Positions 7,139 to 15,914 of a stretch of DNA of 64,000 nt are shown here, one piece after another. The translations under genes and the position numbers were made by a program. Location of the stretch: contig CALGSZ010000106.1 of the NCBI GenBank assembly GCA_937901745.1, positions 248,001 to 312,000 of the forward strand, written 5' to 3'. The DNA comes from an uncultured Chloroflexota bacterium. GTDB taxonomy: Bacteria; Chloroflexota; Chloroflexia; Thermomicrobiales; UBA6265. The notes under the pieces are model-generated. The model was not told where the DNA came from, made no database searches, and worked only from the letters and a program-made list of their open reading frames with translations. The first letter of the stretch is position 1; the number at the start of each line of letters is the position of its first letter.

Positions 7139-9352
7139 CTAACCAGTCTTCGCCAGGGTTTCGCCCTCGTGACCGCACTTCGGGCAGCGGACTTGACCGC
7201 GCCGGCCCGCCTCGACCATATACGAGCCGCAGCGCGGGCAGGAGGTCGCGACCGGCTTGTTCCACTCGACGAAGTCGCACTCCGGGTAGCGCTCGCAGCC
7301 GTAGAACGTCCGCCCCTTCTTGGAGCGCCGCACGACCACCTCTCCCTGCTTGCACGTCGGGCAGGTGACGCCGATCCGCTCCAAGAGCGGCCGGGAGTTG
7401 CGGCACTCCGGGAACCCGCTGCACGCGAGGAACTTGCCGTAGCGGCCGAGCTTGATCACCATCGGCCGGCCGCACTTCTCGCAGGTCTCGCCCGATGGCT
7501 CGTCCTTCAGTCGAACGCGCTGGATCGACTGCTCCGCCTGCTTGAGCGTCTCCGTAAAGGGCACGTAGAACTCGCGCATCGTCGGCACCCAGTCACGCTC
7601 GCCCGCGGCAATTTCGTCCAGCTCGGCTTCCATTTGAGACGTAAAGCCGATGTCGAAGATGCGCGGGAAGTGCTCGACGAGGAGATCGTTCACGATCATG
7701 CCGAGCTCCGTCGCCACCAGCTTGCGATTCTCGGTGGTGACGTAGGACCGAGCCTGCAGCGTGGCGATCGTCGGAGCGTAGGTGCTTGGCCGGCCGATCC
7801 CCTGTTCCTCGAGCGCCTTGACGAGCGTCGCCTCGGTGTAGCGCGGCGGCGGTTGCGTGAAGTGCTGCTCGGGCAGGAGCTTCAGCAGATCGAGGTCTTC
7901 GCCCTCGGCAAGCACCGGGAGTGCTCCGTTATCCAGCTCGTCTGTCTCGCCGTCGTCCCGACCCTGGGTGTAGACGGCCATGAATCCGGGGAACTTCACG
8001 ACGGAGCCCGTCGCGCGGAAGACGAATGGCGGCTCGCCCGTCCCGGTTAGTTGCTCCGGCTTGCCGGCGGCGATGTCGACCGTCGTCCCGTCCAGGACCG
8101 CCGGCGCCATTTGGCTCGCAATGAACCGCTGCCAGATCAATTGGTAGAGACGGAACTGCTGCGGCGTCAGGTACTGGCGCACGCTCTCCGGTTCCCGCTG
8201 CGGGGAGGTCGGACGAATCGCCTCGTGCGCCTCCTGCGCCCCCTTCGCCTTCCGCGTGTAAACGGGAGGCTGCGCCGGAACGTACTCGGGCCCATACTTG
8301 ACGCTGATGACCGCCCGCGCCGCTTGCTGCGCAGACGCCGCGACGTTGGTCGAGTCCGTCCGCATGTAGGTGATCAGACCCTGCGTGCCCTCGGGACCGA
8401 GATCGACGCCCTCGTAGAGCTCTTGCGCGATCTGCATCGTCCGGCGCACCGGGAAGTTGAGCTTCCGCGATGCCTCCTGCTGGAGCGTGCTCGTGGTGAA
8501 CGGCGGCGCGGGACGGCGCTGAGTCTCGCGCCGGGTCACCTTCGTTACGCGATAGATGGCGCCGTCTAGAGCCTCAACGATCTGCTGCGCTTCCTCGCCG
8601 GTCTTGAGCTCAGCTTTCTTACCGCCGACCCGGTAGAGGGCGGCGCGGAAGATGTCCTTCTTCGTGGGAGCCTTGCCGGTCCGCTTCGCCAGCTCGGCGT
8701 CGAGCGTCCAGTACTCCTCCGGGACGAAGCTCTGAATCTCGCGCTCGCGCTCGACGACGAGCCGCAGCGCCGCCGTCTGCACGCGGCCGGCAGACAGCCC
8801 CCGCTTGACCTTCTTCCATAACAACGGGCTCACGCCGTAGCCGACGAGCCGGTCGAGGACACGGCGAGCCTGCTGGGCATCGACGAGGTGCATGTCGATG
8901 TCGCGCGGCTGCTTCATCGCCTCGGTGACAGCCTCTGGCGTGATCTCGTGGAAGACGACACGCCGCACCGGCTTCTGCCGCGCGTTCGTCGCCTCGACGA
9001 GGTGCCATGCGATCGCCTCGCCCTCCCGATCAGGGTCGGTGGCGAGGATGACTTCCTGGGCACGCTCGACGCTCTCCTTGAGCTCCTTGACGATCTTGGA
9101 CTTGTCGCGCGGCACCAGGTAGGTCGGGGTGAACCCGTCGTCCACGTCGACGCCGAGGGAGCTCTTCGGCAGGTCGCGGATGTGGCCCATCGAGGCCTTC
9201 ACGGTGTACCCGCGACCGAGATACTTGCTGATCGTCTTCGCCTTGGCCGGCGACTCGACGATCACAAGTCGCCCCCGGCCCGTGCCGGGGGCTAAGCCCT
9301 TCGCGGCCGAGGATCGCCCCTTCTTGGTTGTCTCATTCGTCTTTGTAGGCAT
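7139..9352 (-). CDS. topA: DNA topoisomerase I (type IA)
   Basis: Relaxes negative supercoils by single-strand passage; 737 aa. A Lys/Thr-rich N-terminal tail of about 25 residues precedes the TOPRIM domain ('LVIVESPAKAKTI', 'ATDPDREGEAIAWHL'). The active-site Tyr is in 'GLITYMRTDST' at about residue 329. The C-terminus has three four-cysteine zinc ribbons: 'CEKCG..CSGFPEC', 'CPTC..CERYPEC' and 'CPRCG..CPKCG'. The ATG at 9352 is used because AGGA lies seven bases upstream and the conserved region begins shortly after; in-frame codons further upstream lack support. Followed by a strong hairpin. Confidence 0.97.
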   Translation of the reverse strand: MPTKTNETTKKGRSSAAKGLAPGTGRGRLVIVESPAKAKTISKYLGRGYTVKASMGHIRDLPKSSLGVDVDDGFTPTYLVPRDKSKIVKELKESVERAQEVILATDPDREGEAIAWHLVEATNARQKPVRRVVFHEITPEAVTEAMKQPRDIDMHLVDAQQARRVLDRLVGYGVSPLLWKKVKRGLSAGRVQTAALRLVVEREREIQSFVPEEYWTLDAELAKRTGKAPTKKDIFRAALYRVGGKKAELKTGEEAQQIVEALDGAIYRVTKVTRRETQRRPAPPFTTSTLQQEASRKLNFPVRRTMQIAQELYEGVDLGPEGTQGLITYMRTDSTNVAASAQQAARAVISVKYGPEYVPAQPPVYTRKAKGAQEAHEAIRPTSPQREPESVRQYLTPQQFRLYQLIWQRFIASQMAPAVLDGTTVDIAAGKPEQLTGTGEPPFVFRATGSVVKFPGFMAVYTQGRDDGETDELDNGALPVLAEGEDLDLLKLLPEQHFTQPPPRYTEATLVKALEEQGIGRPSTYAPTIATLQARSYVTTENRKLVATELGMIVNDLLVEHFPRIFDIGFTSQMEAELDEIAAGERDWVPTMREFYVPFTETLKQAEQSIQRVRLKDEPSGETCEKCGRPMVIKLGRYGKFLACSGFPECRNSRPLLERIGVTCPTCKQGEVVVRRSKKGRTFYGCERYPECDFVEWNKPVATSCPRCGSYMVEAGRRGQVRCPKCGHEGETLAKTG

Positions 9353-9660
9353 AGTGTTCCTGCTAAGAAGTCGCACCGCTAGATTGTCGGCGCAGGGAAA
9401 ATCGGTGGCACGGCGCCGCCAACAAGAGCGAGAGTCTACAACGTGACGGCTACCCGTCAGCAAACATAGCGACGGGGTAGGTGGGTGTCAAGCACAGGCC
9501 CTTCGGCCTATTGGTCCTCCAACTGGCCGCCCGATGGCCCTCCCCGAGTGGGCCAGACGTACCTTGGCGCCTTGCGGCCAAGACACCCTATCACATGAGA
9601 ACGCTTTCACCTCTCCGGTCGTCAGACGCCCAATCGACCTCGCGTCCGGGATCGGTCCGC
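9353..9660 (-). other. Intergenic region topA-dprA, no gene seen
   Basis: About 308 bases between two minus-strand genes. It must carry the topA promoter, but no clear -35/-10 pair stands out. An imperfect inverted repeat (CTACCCGTC at 9450-9458 against GACGGGGTAG at 9471-9480, one bulged base) lies about 100 bases upstream of topA. No tRNA-like structure or convincing open frame was found. Confidence 0.5.
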
Positions 9661-10773
9661 CTAGAGGCGGATGTAATGCTGCGCCCCCATGTTCCGAATG
9701 ACGCCTTTCAACTCCATCATCGTCAGTAGCGCCGACGCCGCCGCGATCTCTAAGTTGGCAGCCGCCGCGAGATCATCAATGTGCCGCGGTTCCGATGTTA
9801 CCAGCGCCAAGAGGCGGCGCTCCTCTTCGGTCATCGGCAGCGCCTGCTGGACCGCCACCTGCTCACGCCGGCGATCGAGATTGAGGTCCTCCAGGATGTC
9901 CGCCGCGCTCGTGACCGCCCGCGCCCCTTCGCGCAGAAGCCGGTTGCTCCCTTGGCTCGCGTGCGACAGGACCGAGCCCGGAACGACGAAGACCTCGCGC
10001 CCCTGATCGGCCGCGAAATCGCACGTAATCAACGCTCCGCTGCGCGCCGGCGCCTCGACGATCACGACGGCGAGGGAAAGCCCGGCGATGATCCGGTTGC
10101 GAGGCGGGAAGTTCACCGCGTCGGGCTTCGTGTCGAGCGGGTAGTCAGAGATGAGCGCGCCAGATTCCACGATGCGCGAGGCCAGATTCCGGTGTTCCGG
10201 TGGGTAGACCACGTTCACACCACTGCCGAGGACGGCTATCGTTCGCCCACCAGCCTCAAGCGCTGCCGCGTGGGCCACGCCATCGATCCCGCGAGCGAGT
10301 CCGGAAACGATCGTCACGCCTGCCTCGGCAAGCTCCCGCGCGATCCGGGATGCGACCTCTCGCCCCGTCGCCGTCGCCCGGCGTGTGCCGACGATCGCGA
10401 CAGCCGTGGCATCCTCCGAGGCGAGTGTCCCGCGAACGTAGATGACGGGGGGCGGCGCGGGAATCTGAGCGAGCAAGGGCGGATAATCCGGATCCTGCAG
10501 CGTGATCGCCATGACGCCCTCACGCTCGAGGCGTTGCAGCTCCCGTTCCGGCGACAGCGTCTGGCGGGCCTGCACCAGACTCTCAACCGATCTTTCGTCC
10601 AAGACGCGCCGCAATGCCGCGGGCGTAGCGCGCCAAGCGTCGCGCAGCGAGCCGAAAGCGTCCACGAGCTTCTGGATACGCACGGGCCCGATGTACGGCA
10701 CTCGATGAAACGCGATCCAGTGAGCCCGCTCTTCGAGCCCGTCCACACACGTAACGTTTTCCAGTTCGCTCAC
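9661..10773 (-). CDS. dprA: DNA-processing protein DprA (Smf)
   Basis: Binds incoming single-stranded DNA and loads RecA during natural transformation; cytosolic. An N-terminal helix-hairpin-helix-like region ('RVPYIGPVRIQKLVDAFG') precedes the Rossmann-like DprA fold with 'AIVGTRRATATGREVA', 'SGLARGIDGVAHAAALE', 'LGSGVNVVYPPEHRNL' and 'NFPPRNRIIAGLS'. A C-terminal winged-helix domain of about 70 residues follows. About 370 aa, normal size. The GTG at 10773 has GGGAG nine bases upstream; a GTG at 10791 is also open. It sits alone, separated from topA by 308 bases. No other competence gene is in the window. Confidence 0.95.
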   Translation of the reverse strand: MSELENVTCVDGLEERAHWIAFHRVPYIGPVRIQKLVDAFGSLRDAWRATPAALRRVLDERSVESLVQARQTLSPERELQRLEREGVMAITLQDPDYPPLLAQIPAPPPVIYVRGTLASEDATAVAIVGTRRATATGREVASRIARELAEAGVTIVSGLARGIDGVAHAAALEAGGRTIAVLGSGVNVVYPPEHRNLASRIVESGALISDYPLDTKPDAVNFPPRNRIIAGLSLAVVIVEAPARSGALITCDFAADQGREVFVVPGSVLSHASQGSNRLLREGARAVTSAADILEDLNLDRRREQVAVQQALPMTEEERRLLALVTSEPRHIDDLAAAANLEIAAASALLTMMELKGVIRNMGAQHYIRL

Positions 10774-10791
10774 GCTCGTTCGCTCCCGCAC

Positions 10792-11238
10792 CCTCGCCCT
10801 ACTGAATGACGCGCGGGGCTAGAGCCCCGGCGCTCATGCGATAAGCCGGTTGAAACCGGTCTTGAGAACCTTATCGCTCGTGGCCTGTTTAGGATACGTG
10901 ACGTTCGCCAGAAACGGAGTTATGCGCTGCAACGCAAGAGCGAAGGCGCCGGTCCAGAGGCACGCCACGCTGGCGGAAGAACGTCTGTGCGACTCTCGAC
11001 GCGTTTCCCATTGTGTCTTTACGGGATTGATTGTTATTATGCAATCTGTCGGCCCGTCAGAAGTGCTGTGGCCTGGCGACGCGGGTGGCCGTCGCGGGCA
11101 TCCACGACAGACGGAGCGCCAGTCCCGTCGGCACCACCCTTGCATCCTCGCGGTTGCCGGCGGAGATGCGTGTCGAAACGTCCGATCCGACCGAAGAGTA
11201 TTAAGAGGCAGGAGCGAAGCCGTAATCGGGCGCACCGG
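10792..11238. other. Intergenic region between divergent dprA and site-2 protease genes
   Basis: About 450 bases without a supported gene. It holds the paired palindromes listed separately near dprA. The middle and right parts show no tRNA fold, clear promoter pair or coding signal. An open frame in phase with the protease runs back to about 10987, but its translation is Arg/Ser-rich and unlike a protein. Confidence 0.5.
10815..10859. repeat. Pair of short near-perfect palindromes (REP-like)
   Basis: GGGGCT-AG-AGCCCC (10815-10828) is followed 17 bases later by CCGGTT-GA-AACCGG (10846-10859). Both are small-loop palindromes next to the 5' end of dprA. The arrangement recalls dispersed REP-type elements. 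I see no second copy in this window, so repeat status is inferred. Confidence 0.4.
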
Positions 11239-12441
11239 ATGGCGTTAAACCAACCGACGCTATCGCAAGAGGTTCTGACACACAGCATGCGCTCGCTCAC
11301 GATCGGCCAAATCCACGGCATTGACGTCCGTATCCACCCGACATTCGGTTTGGTCTTCCTGTGGATTGCTTACCACTGGGGCTTTGCCGATGGCGGTGGA
11401 TTGGCTTCGCTTGCATACGGCCTGCTGCTCGGCGCCTTTATTTTCGGCTTCGTCTTGCTGCACGAGTTCGGCCACAGCCTGATGGCTCAGCACTACGGCA
11501 TCCGCGTGAGGGACATCACGCTACTGCCGTTCGGCGGGGTTGCGCGGGTCGAGCACCTGGCAATCCGCCCCTCGGCTGAGGCGCTGATCGCGGCCGCCGG
11601 CCCGGCGGTCAATCTCGCGATCGCGATGGCGTTGCTCCCACTCCTCGCACTCGACGGCATTCTCAGAGGCTACAACTCGGTCGGCGAATACCTCCAGAGC
11701 CTCGGCGGCGCCACACCCGATGGCATCCTCCTTTATCTCTTCGCCGCAAATCTGATGATCTTCGCCTTCAACCTGCTGCCGGCGTTCCCGATGGACGGCG
11801 GACGCCTCTTCCGAGCGGCGCTTTCCTCGCTGATCGGGCGCGAGCAAGCCACCCGCATCGCGGTTTGGCTCGGCACGGCGTTGGCCGTCTGTCTCGCGGG
11901 CGTTGGGCTCTGGTGGCGCGACATTGTGCTGCCGCTGATCGCCGCGTTCGTGATCATCGCCGCGTACGCCGAGGGTCGGGTGGTCCGGCTCGAAGAGGCC
12001 ATGCGACGCCTGCGGGTCGGGCAGTTCGCCGTTTGGGACCGCGGCGGGGTCGAGGAAGACGATCTCTTGTCCTACGCGCTGCGCGGCGGGCCGCGCGACG
12101 TCGTCGTGACGCGCGACGGGCGCGTCGTCGGGATGGTGCCGCGCAACGCGCTTCTACAGGTGCTGCACGGCGGCGCCGATCACCGCACGGTCGGCGAAGC
12201 GATGGACACGGATGTCGTGACGGTGGATGCCGACGAGTCCGTCTATGACGTGCAGCGCAAGATGCAGATGCTCAATCGCTGGACGATTCCGGTCACGGAA
12301 GGCGGTCAATATCGCGGCGTCTTCACCGCGGACCGGGTCATCCACGTTTACCGATACCTCAATGCGCAGTCCGCTGAGCGACGGCGGTGGCAGGACGTGG
12401 CCGGCGCCGTCGGTGAATTGTTTCGCGCGGTCGGTCGCTGA
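11239..12441 (+). CDS. Site-2 protease family zinc metalloprotease (M50B) with CBS pair
   Basis: Polytopic intramembrane protease, about 400 aa. The zinc motif 'LLHEFGHSLM' gives His75-Glu76 and His79; the second metal-site motif 'FPMDGGRLFRA' places Asp near residue 186. Several hydrophobic helices surround these. After the last helix, about residues 268-385 form two CBS-like repeats ('PRDVVVTRDGRVVGMV' and 'MDTDVVTVDADESVYDV'), which in related proteins sense nucleotides and gate activity. The start at 11239 is the first ATG before recognisable sequence, but ATG 11287 ('MRSLTIGQIHGI') matches family N-termini equally well. The substrate is unknown. Stands alone, 100 bases before the iscR-like gene. 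Confidence 0.88.
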   Translation: MALNQPTLSQEVLTHSMRSLTIGQIHGIDVRIHPTFGLVFLWIAYHWGFADGGGLASLAYGLLLGAFIFGFVLLHEFGHSLMAQHYGIRVRDITLLPFGGVARVEHLAIRPSAEALIAAAGPAVNLAIAMALLPLLALDGILRGYNSVGEYLQSLGGATPDGILLYLFAANLMIFAFNLLPAFPMDGGRLFRAALSSLIGREQATRIAVWLGTALAVCLAGVGLWWRDIVLPLIAAFVIIAAYAEGRVVRLEEAMRRLRVGQFAVWDRGGVEEDDLLSYALRGGPRDVVVTRDGRVVGMVPRNALLQVLHGGADHRTVGEAMDTDVVTVDADESVYDVQRKMQMLNRWTIPVTEGGQYRGVFTADRVIHVYRYLNAQSAERRRWQDVAGAVGELFRAVGR

Positions 12442-12472
12442 TCCGCGAACACGAGTCTAAACGCCCCACCAC

Positions 12473-12501
12473 TTGACCCCGGTCGCTGGACGGGCTAGCA
12501 T
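12473..12501 (+). promoter_or_regulatory. Promoter of the iscR-iscS unit
   Basis: TTGACC (12473-12478) and TAGCAT (12496-12501) are exactly 17 bases apart, about 40 bases before the Rrf2-family start. A GGAGG ribosome site follows at about 12534. An IscR-like protein could autoregulate here, but I cannot assign an operator. Confidence 0.6.
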
Positions 12502-12542
12502 CGAATTGGCCAAGTCCGCCTTGTTGGCGGCGCGGAGGCATC

Positions 12543-13010
12543 ATGAAAGTTTCGACTCGCGGTGAATATGGCGTCCGGGCAATGGTTGCACTCGCTCGCA
12601 ATTATGGTGCCGGGCCGATGTCGATCGCCGCGATGGCGAAAGAGTCGGCGGTCCCGTACGCCTATCTCGAACAACTCATCATCCCGCTGCGAAAGGCTGG
12701 CTTGGTAGAGAGCAAGCGCGGCGCGCACGGTGGGTATCAGCTGGCGCGGCCGCCTGAGCAAGTCCTGGTCGGCGAGATTTACCGGGTTATGGAAGGTCCC
12801 GTCGCGCCGATGGATTGCGTCTCAGAGAATGAGGCCGACCAGACGTGCCCGCTGATCGCGGGGTGCGAAACGCGGCCCGTGTGGCTGAAGGTGCGCGACT
12901 CGATCGTCGCCGCGCTTGACTCGGTGACCCTGGCAGACCTGGTCAGCGAAAGCAAGCGTCGCCGCCCAATCGAGCCAGACGCCGCGGTGCCCGAACGGGC
13001 CACTGCCTGA
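12543..13010 (+). CDS. Rrf2 family transcriptional regulator, IscR-like
   Basis: Small winged-helix regulator, 155 aa. The N-terminal 'MKVSTRGEYGVRAMVALA' and 'KRGAHGGYQLARP' (about 57-70) are Rrf2 signatures. Three cysteines at 92, 102 and 108 sit where IscR binds a 2Fe-2S cluster, though the first gap is wider than in E. coli IscR (Cys92, 98, 104). The gene is 62 bases upstream of a cysteine desulfurase on the same strand, the usual iscR-iscS pairing, so it probably senses Fe-S status and controls that gene. The GGAGG ribosome site and the start are clear. Confidence 0.9.
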   Translation: MKVSTRGEYGVRAMVALARNYGAGPMSIAAMAKESAVPYAYLEQLIIPLRKAGLVESKRGAHGGYQLARPPEQVLVGEIYRVMEGPVAPMDCVSENEADQTCPLIAGCETRPVWLKVRDSIVAALDSVTLADLVSESKRRRPIEPDAAVPERATA

Positions 13011-13072
13011 GCCTGACGCCGGCCTTCAGACCCTCTCCGTTTCCGTTCATCGCGATCGGGATATCCCTGGCC

Positions 13073-14254
13073 ATGCTCGACGACACGATTTACCTCGACC
13101 ATGCCGCAACGACGCCTGTTGATCCGGTCGTCGTCCAGGCGATGCTGCCCTACTTCACGGAGCGGTTCGGGAATCCGTCCAGCATCTACCAACTTGGGCA
13201 GGATGGCCGCGCCGCGTTGGATCGCGCGCGCGCGACGGTCGCTCGCGTGTTGCGCTGTCAGCCATCGGAGATTCTGTTCACGAGCGGCGCCACCGAAAGC
13301 GACAACCTGGCCTTGATCGGCGTGGCCTGGCACCACCGTTTGCAGGCGCCGGATGGTCCCCTCCCGCACATCGTGACCACCACCATCGAGCATCATGCCG
13401 TGCTGCACACGGCCGCCTGGCTCGAGCGGCAGGGATTCTCGGTTACTTATGTCGATCCAAAGCCAGACGGGATCGTCGATCCGGCCGACATTGCCGCCGC
13501 ACTCCGGCCGGAGACACGCCTCGTCTCGGTCATGTACGCCAACAATGAGATCGGCACCATCCAGCCGATCGCGGAGATCAGCAAGCTGACGCGCGAGCGC
13601 GGTATCACCTTCCACACCGACGCGGTCCAGGCGGCGGGTCTGCTTTCGCTCGACGTGGACGCGCTCGGCGTCGATCTGCTCTCGCTCTCGGCCCATAAGT
13701 TCTACGGGCCGAAGGGCGTTGGCGTTCTCTACATCCGTCGCCAGACGCCGATCGCCTACCAGCAGCACGGCGGAGGTCAGGAGAACGGGCGCCGGGGCGG
13801 CACGGAGAACGTGGCCGGGATCGTTGGCTTGGCCGTTGCGTTGGAGCGCGCCGAGGAGCGCCGCGAGGCGTACGTTGCTCACTGCGCGGAGCTGCGCGAC
13901 CGCCTCTGGCAGGGTATCCAGGAACGCATCCCCGACGCGCAGCTAAACGGTACCGAGGATTGGAGCCGCCGGCTCGCCAACAACCTCAACTTCGCCATTC
14001 CCGGCGTGCAGGGAGAAACGGCGCTTCTCAGCCTCGACATGCAGGGGATCGCGGCCTCCGCCGGCTCTGCTTGCACCACGGGCCGCTCCGATCCGAGCCA
14101 TGTCCTGGTCGCGCTCGGCCTACCGGAGGAGCGCTGCCGGGCGAGCCTACGGCTCACCGTCGGCTGGACGAACACGCCGGAGCAGATCGACGAGGCGGTC
14201 GAGGCGCTCGCCGAGACGGTCTCCCGCATCCGGCAGCTTGCCAGCGTCGTCTGA
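13073..14254 (+). CDS. iscS: Cysteine desulfurase (IscS/NifS type)
   Basis: PLP enzyme that takes sulfur from cysteine for Fe-S clusters and tRNA thiolation; 393 aa. The N-terminal 'IYLDHAATTPVDPVV' is diagnostic. The PLP lysine is K209 in 'SLSAHKFYGPKG'; His107 lies in 'TIEHHAV'. The active-site Cys334 is in 'SAGSACTTGRSDPSHV', a loop of the class I (IscS/NifS) type. It follows an IscR-like regulator in the same orientation. No iscU, hesB or mnmA gene follows; the next genes converge from the other strand. It could be called NifS or IscS; the reaction is the same. Confidence 0.95.
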   Translation: MLDDTIYLDHAATTPVDPVVVQAMLPYFTERFGNPSSIYQLGQDGRAALDRARATVARVLRCQPSEILFTSGATESDNLALIGVAWHHRLQAPDGPLPHIVTTTIEHHAVLHTAAWLERQGFSVTYVDPKPDGIVDPADIAAALRPETRLVSVMYANNEIGTIQPIAEISKLTRERGITFHTDAVQAAGLLSLDVDALGVDLLSLSAHKFYGPKGVGVLYIRRQTPIAYQQHGGGQENGRRGGTENVAGIVGLAVALERAEERREAYVAHCAELRDRLWQGIQERIPDAQLNGTEDWSRRLANNLNFAIPGVQGETALLSLDMQGIAASAGSACTTGRSDPSHVLVALGLPEERCRASLRLTVGWTNTPEQIDEAVEALAETVSRIRQLASVV

Positions 14255-14311
14255 TCAAGATTCGGCGCGGGACGGGCCATCTCCACGCAACACGCAGAAA
14301 TAGACACAGAT

Positions 14312-14338
14312 GACGCTCGCTGATGGGCAGCGAGCGTC
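14312..14338. terminator. Bidirectional terminator hairpin between iscS and scpB
   Basis: GACGCTCGCT (14312-14321) pairs perfectly with 14329-14338 over 10 bp around a 7-base loop, centred between two converging genes. It can serve both strands. Confidence 0.65.
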
Positions 14339-14372
14339 CAATTAGGGTGATCTCTTCTCGGAAGACAGTGGG

Positions 14373-15065
14373 TTAGTCGGCAGCCAAGCCTCGGTCGCCG
14401 GGCTCCATCTCGGCTGCCGCGATCGCCGCCTCGAGCGCCGCGCCGAGATCGCGGCCATCCACCTGGCCAAGGGGCGGCAGGTCGGACAGGGATTTCAAGC
14501 CAAAATGCAGCAGGAACTCCGGCGTCGTCCCGTACTGGAGCGGATTGCCGACCGTCTGGAGACGCCCGACGACCTCGATCAGTCCACGGGAGAGAAGCGT
14601 CGTCAGCACGCCGGAAGAATCCACGCCGCGGACAGCCTCGATCTCCGCTCGCGTCACGGGCTGCCGATAGGCGATGATCGCCAGCGTCTCGAGCGCTGCG
14701 GTCGAGAGGCGAGTTTCGCGCTCCAGACCGAGGAAGCGCCGAACATAGGTGGCGAATCGTGGCGCGGTGGCTAGCTGGAGCTTGTCACCGATGCGCTGCA
14801 CAACCCAGCCGCTGTGCTCGCGGCTCTCAAGCGCGGCCAACGCCTTTTCGATCCGGTTCGGTTCGACGTCAGCCGCGCGGGCAATGTCCTCGACGGACGC
14901 CGGCTCCGGCGCCACGAGTAAGAGCGCCTCGACCAGCGCTGGCAGCTCATCGTCCGTCAGCCCGCCAAGCCCGAGCGACGGGGTATGCGTCTCGCTCTGC
15001 TTGGCATCGAGGTCGAGGGCAACGAGGTCCTGACGAGCCTGCGGGTCTGTCGTCGTCATGACCAT
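14373..15065 (-). CDS. scpB: Segregation and condensation protein B
   Basis: Kleisin-associated winged-helix subunit of the SMC-ScpAB condensin, acting on the nucleoid; 230 aa. After a 30-residue polar N-terminus, two winged-helix units carry 'EALLLVAPEPASVEDIA', 'LSTAALETLAIIAYRQPVT' and 'RGLIEVVGRL', typical of ScpB. The ATG at 15065 lies inside the scpA 3' end (10-base overlap) with GGAG seven bases upstream, giving translational coupling. A second ATG at 15059 is also possible. No smc gene is in the window. Confidence 0.95.
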   Translation of the reverse strand: MVMTTTDPQARQDLVALDLDAKQSETHTPSLGLGGLTDDELPALVEALLLVAPEPASVEDIARAADVEPNRIEKALAALESREHSGWVVQRIGDKLQLATAPRFATYVRRFLGLERETRLSTAALETLAIIAYRQPVTRAEIEAVRGVDSSGVLTTLLSRGLIEVVGRLQTVGNPLQYGTTPEFLLHFGLKSLSDLPPLGQVDGRDLGAALEAAIAAAEMEPGDRGLAAD

Positions 15066-15886
15066 GAGTCATCTCCAGGGGCGATTGCGACCGGACCGAT
15101 TACGCCGCGCCACGCCGCCGGTCGCCGGCGTAGGCGGATCTCCGAAAAAGGTTCAGCCTGCTCGGCATCCAAGATTCGCCGGCGGATCAGGACGAGCACG
15201 GCGAGAAACGCGGTCCGCACCTCGTGATTGTCCTGGCATTCCTCCGCCACGCGACTGAAGAGCACCTCGCTCTTGCCGCTCAGCGTCCGGAGCACGCGCT
15301 CGATCATCGTTGCCAGGGAGACGAGCGGACGCGCGGCGACAATCTGGCGCGGCGACGGCAGCGCCGCCAGTCGCCGCCGGAGCGCCTTGGCGAGCCAACT
15401 CGCTTCATGCGCGGCCAAGCGCGGGCGTTCGACCGGAGCGGGCGCGGCGATGGCGCCCAGCGACCGAGCGAAGGCGCCGGTTCCCGCCTGATCCCGCTCC
15501 GCGAGCTGCTGTGCAACCCGCTTGACCGCCTGGTACTCGATCAGCTGGCGGGCCAGATCACCCGTCTCCGGCTCCTCCTCCGTCGCCGGCGGGCGCGGCA
15601 GCAGCGAGCGTGACTTGAGCAGAACCAGGCGCGCGCCGACGGCGGCAAACTCCGCCAGCACATGCGGCGGCGCGCCACCCAGCTGCTCCACGTACGCCAA
15701 GAATTGCTCCGTAACCGCCATCAGCGAGACGTCGGTGATCGGAAGCTGGTTGCGCTCGATCAGGCGCAGCAAGACGTCGAGCGGTCCCTCGAACGTCGGG
15801 AGCCGAAGCTGGTAGCCGAGCAGTGGTAGTGGTTCTGGTGTGACAGCTTCCACGATAGACAGAGTGTACGCGAAATGTTCGTACAC
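15056..15886 (-). CDS. scpA: Segregation and condensation protein A
   Basis: Kleisin subunit bridging SMC heads in bacterial condensin; up to 276 aa. 'FEGPLDVLLRLIERNQLPI' about 30 residues in is the ScpA signature, followed by 'EFAAVGARLVLLKSRSLLP' and the usual variable acidic/Ala-rich middle. The C-terminal winged-helix ends with 'FLAVLVLIRRRILDAEQ'. The start is uncertain: GTG at 15886 is the longest option and GTG 15853 the alternative, neither with a strong ribosome site. It overlaps scpB by 10 bases and follows an HD-domain gene by about 30 bases, so all three may be co-transcribed. Confidence 0.95.
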   Translation of the reverse strand: MYEHFAYTLSIVEAVTPEPLPLLGYQLRLPTFEGPLDVLLRLIERNQLPITDVSLMAVTEQFLAYVEQLGGAPPHVLAEFAAVGARLVLLKSRSLLPRPPATEEEPETGDLARQLIEYQAVKRVAQQLAERDQAGTGAFARSLGAIAAPAPVERPRLAAHEASWLAKALRRRLAALPSPRQIVAARPLVSLATMIERVLRTLSGKSEVLFSRVAEECQDNHEVRTAFLAVLVLIRRRILDAEQAEPFSEIRLRRRPAAWRGVIGPVAIAPGDDSWS

Positions 15887-15914
15887 CGTCAGCCGGACGG
15901 CGCCAGTACCCGAA

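Noticed and set aside
9450..9480. Imperfect inverted repeat upstream of topA
   Set aside because: One bulged base, no link to a clear promoter, and similar short matches are expected by chance in GC-rich DNA; kept only as a note in the intergenic entry.
10987..11238. In-frame N-terminal extension of the CBS-containing site-2 protease
   Set aside because: The extension is Arg/Ser/Pro-rich with no family similarity, and recognisable protease sequence begins only after 11239.
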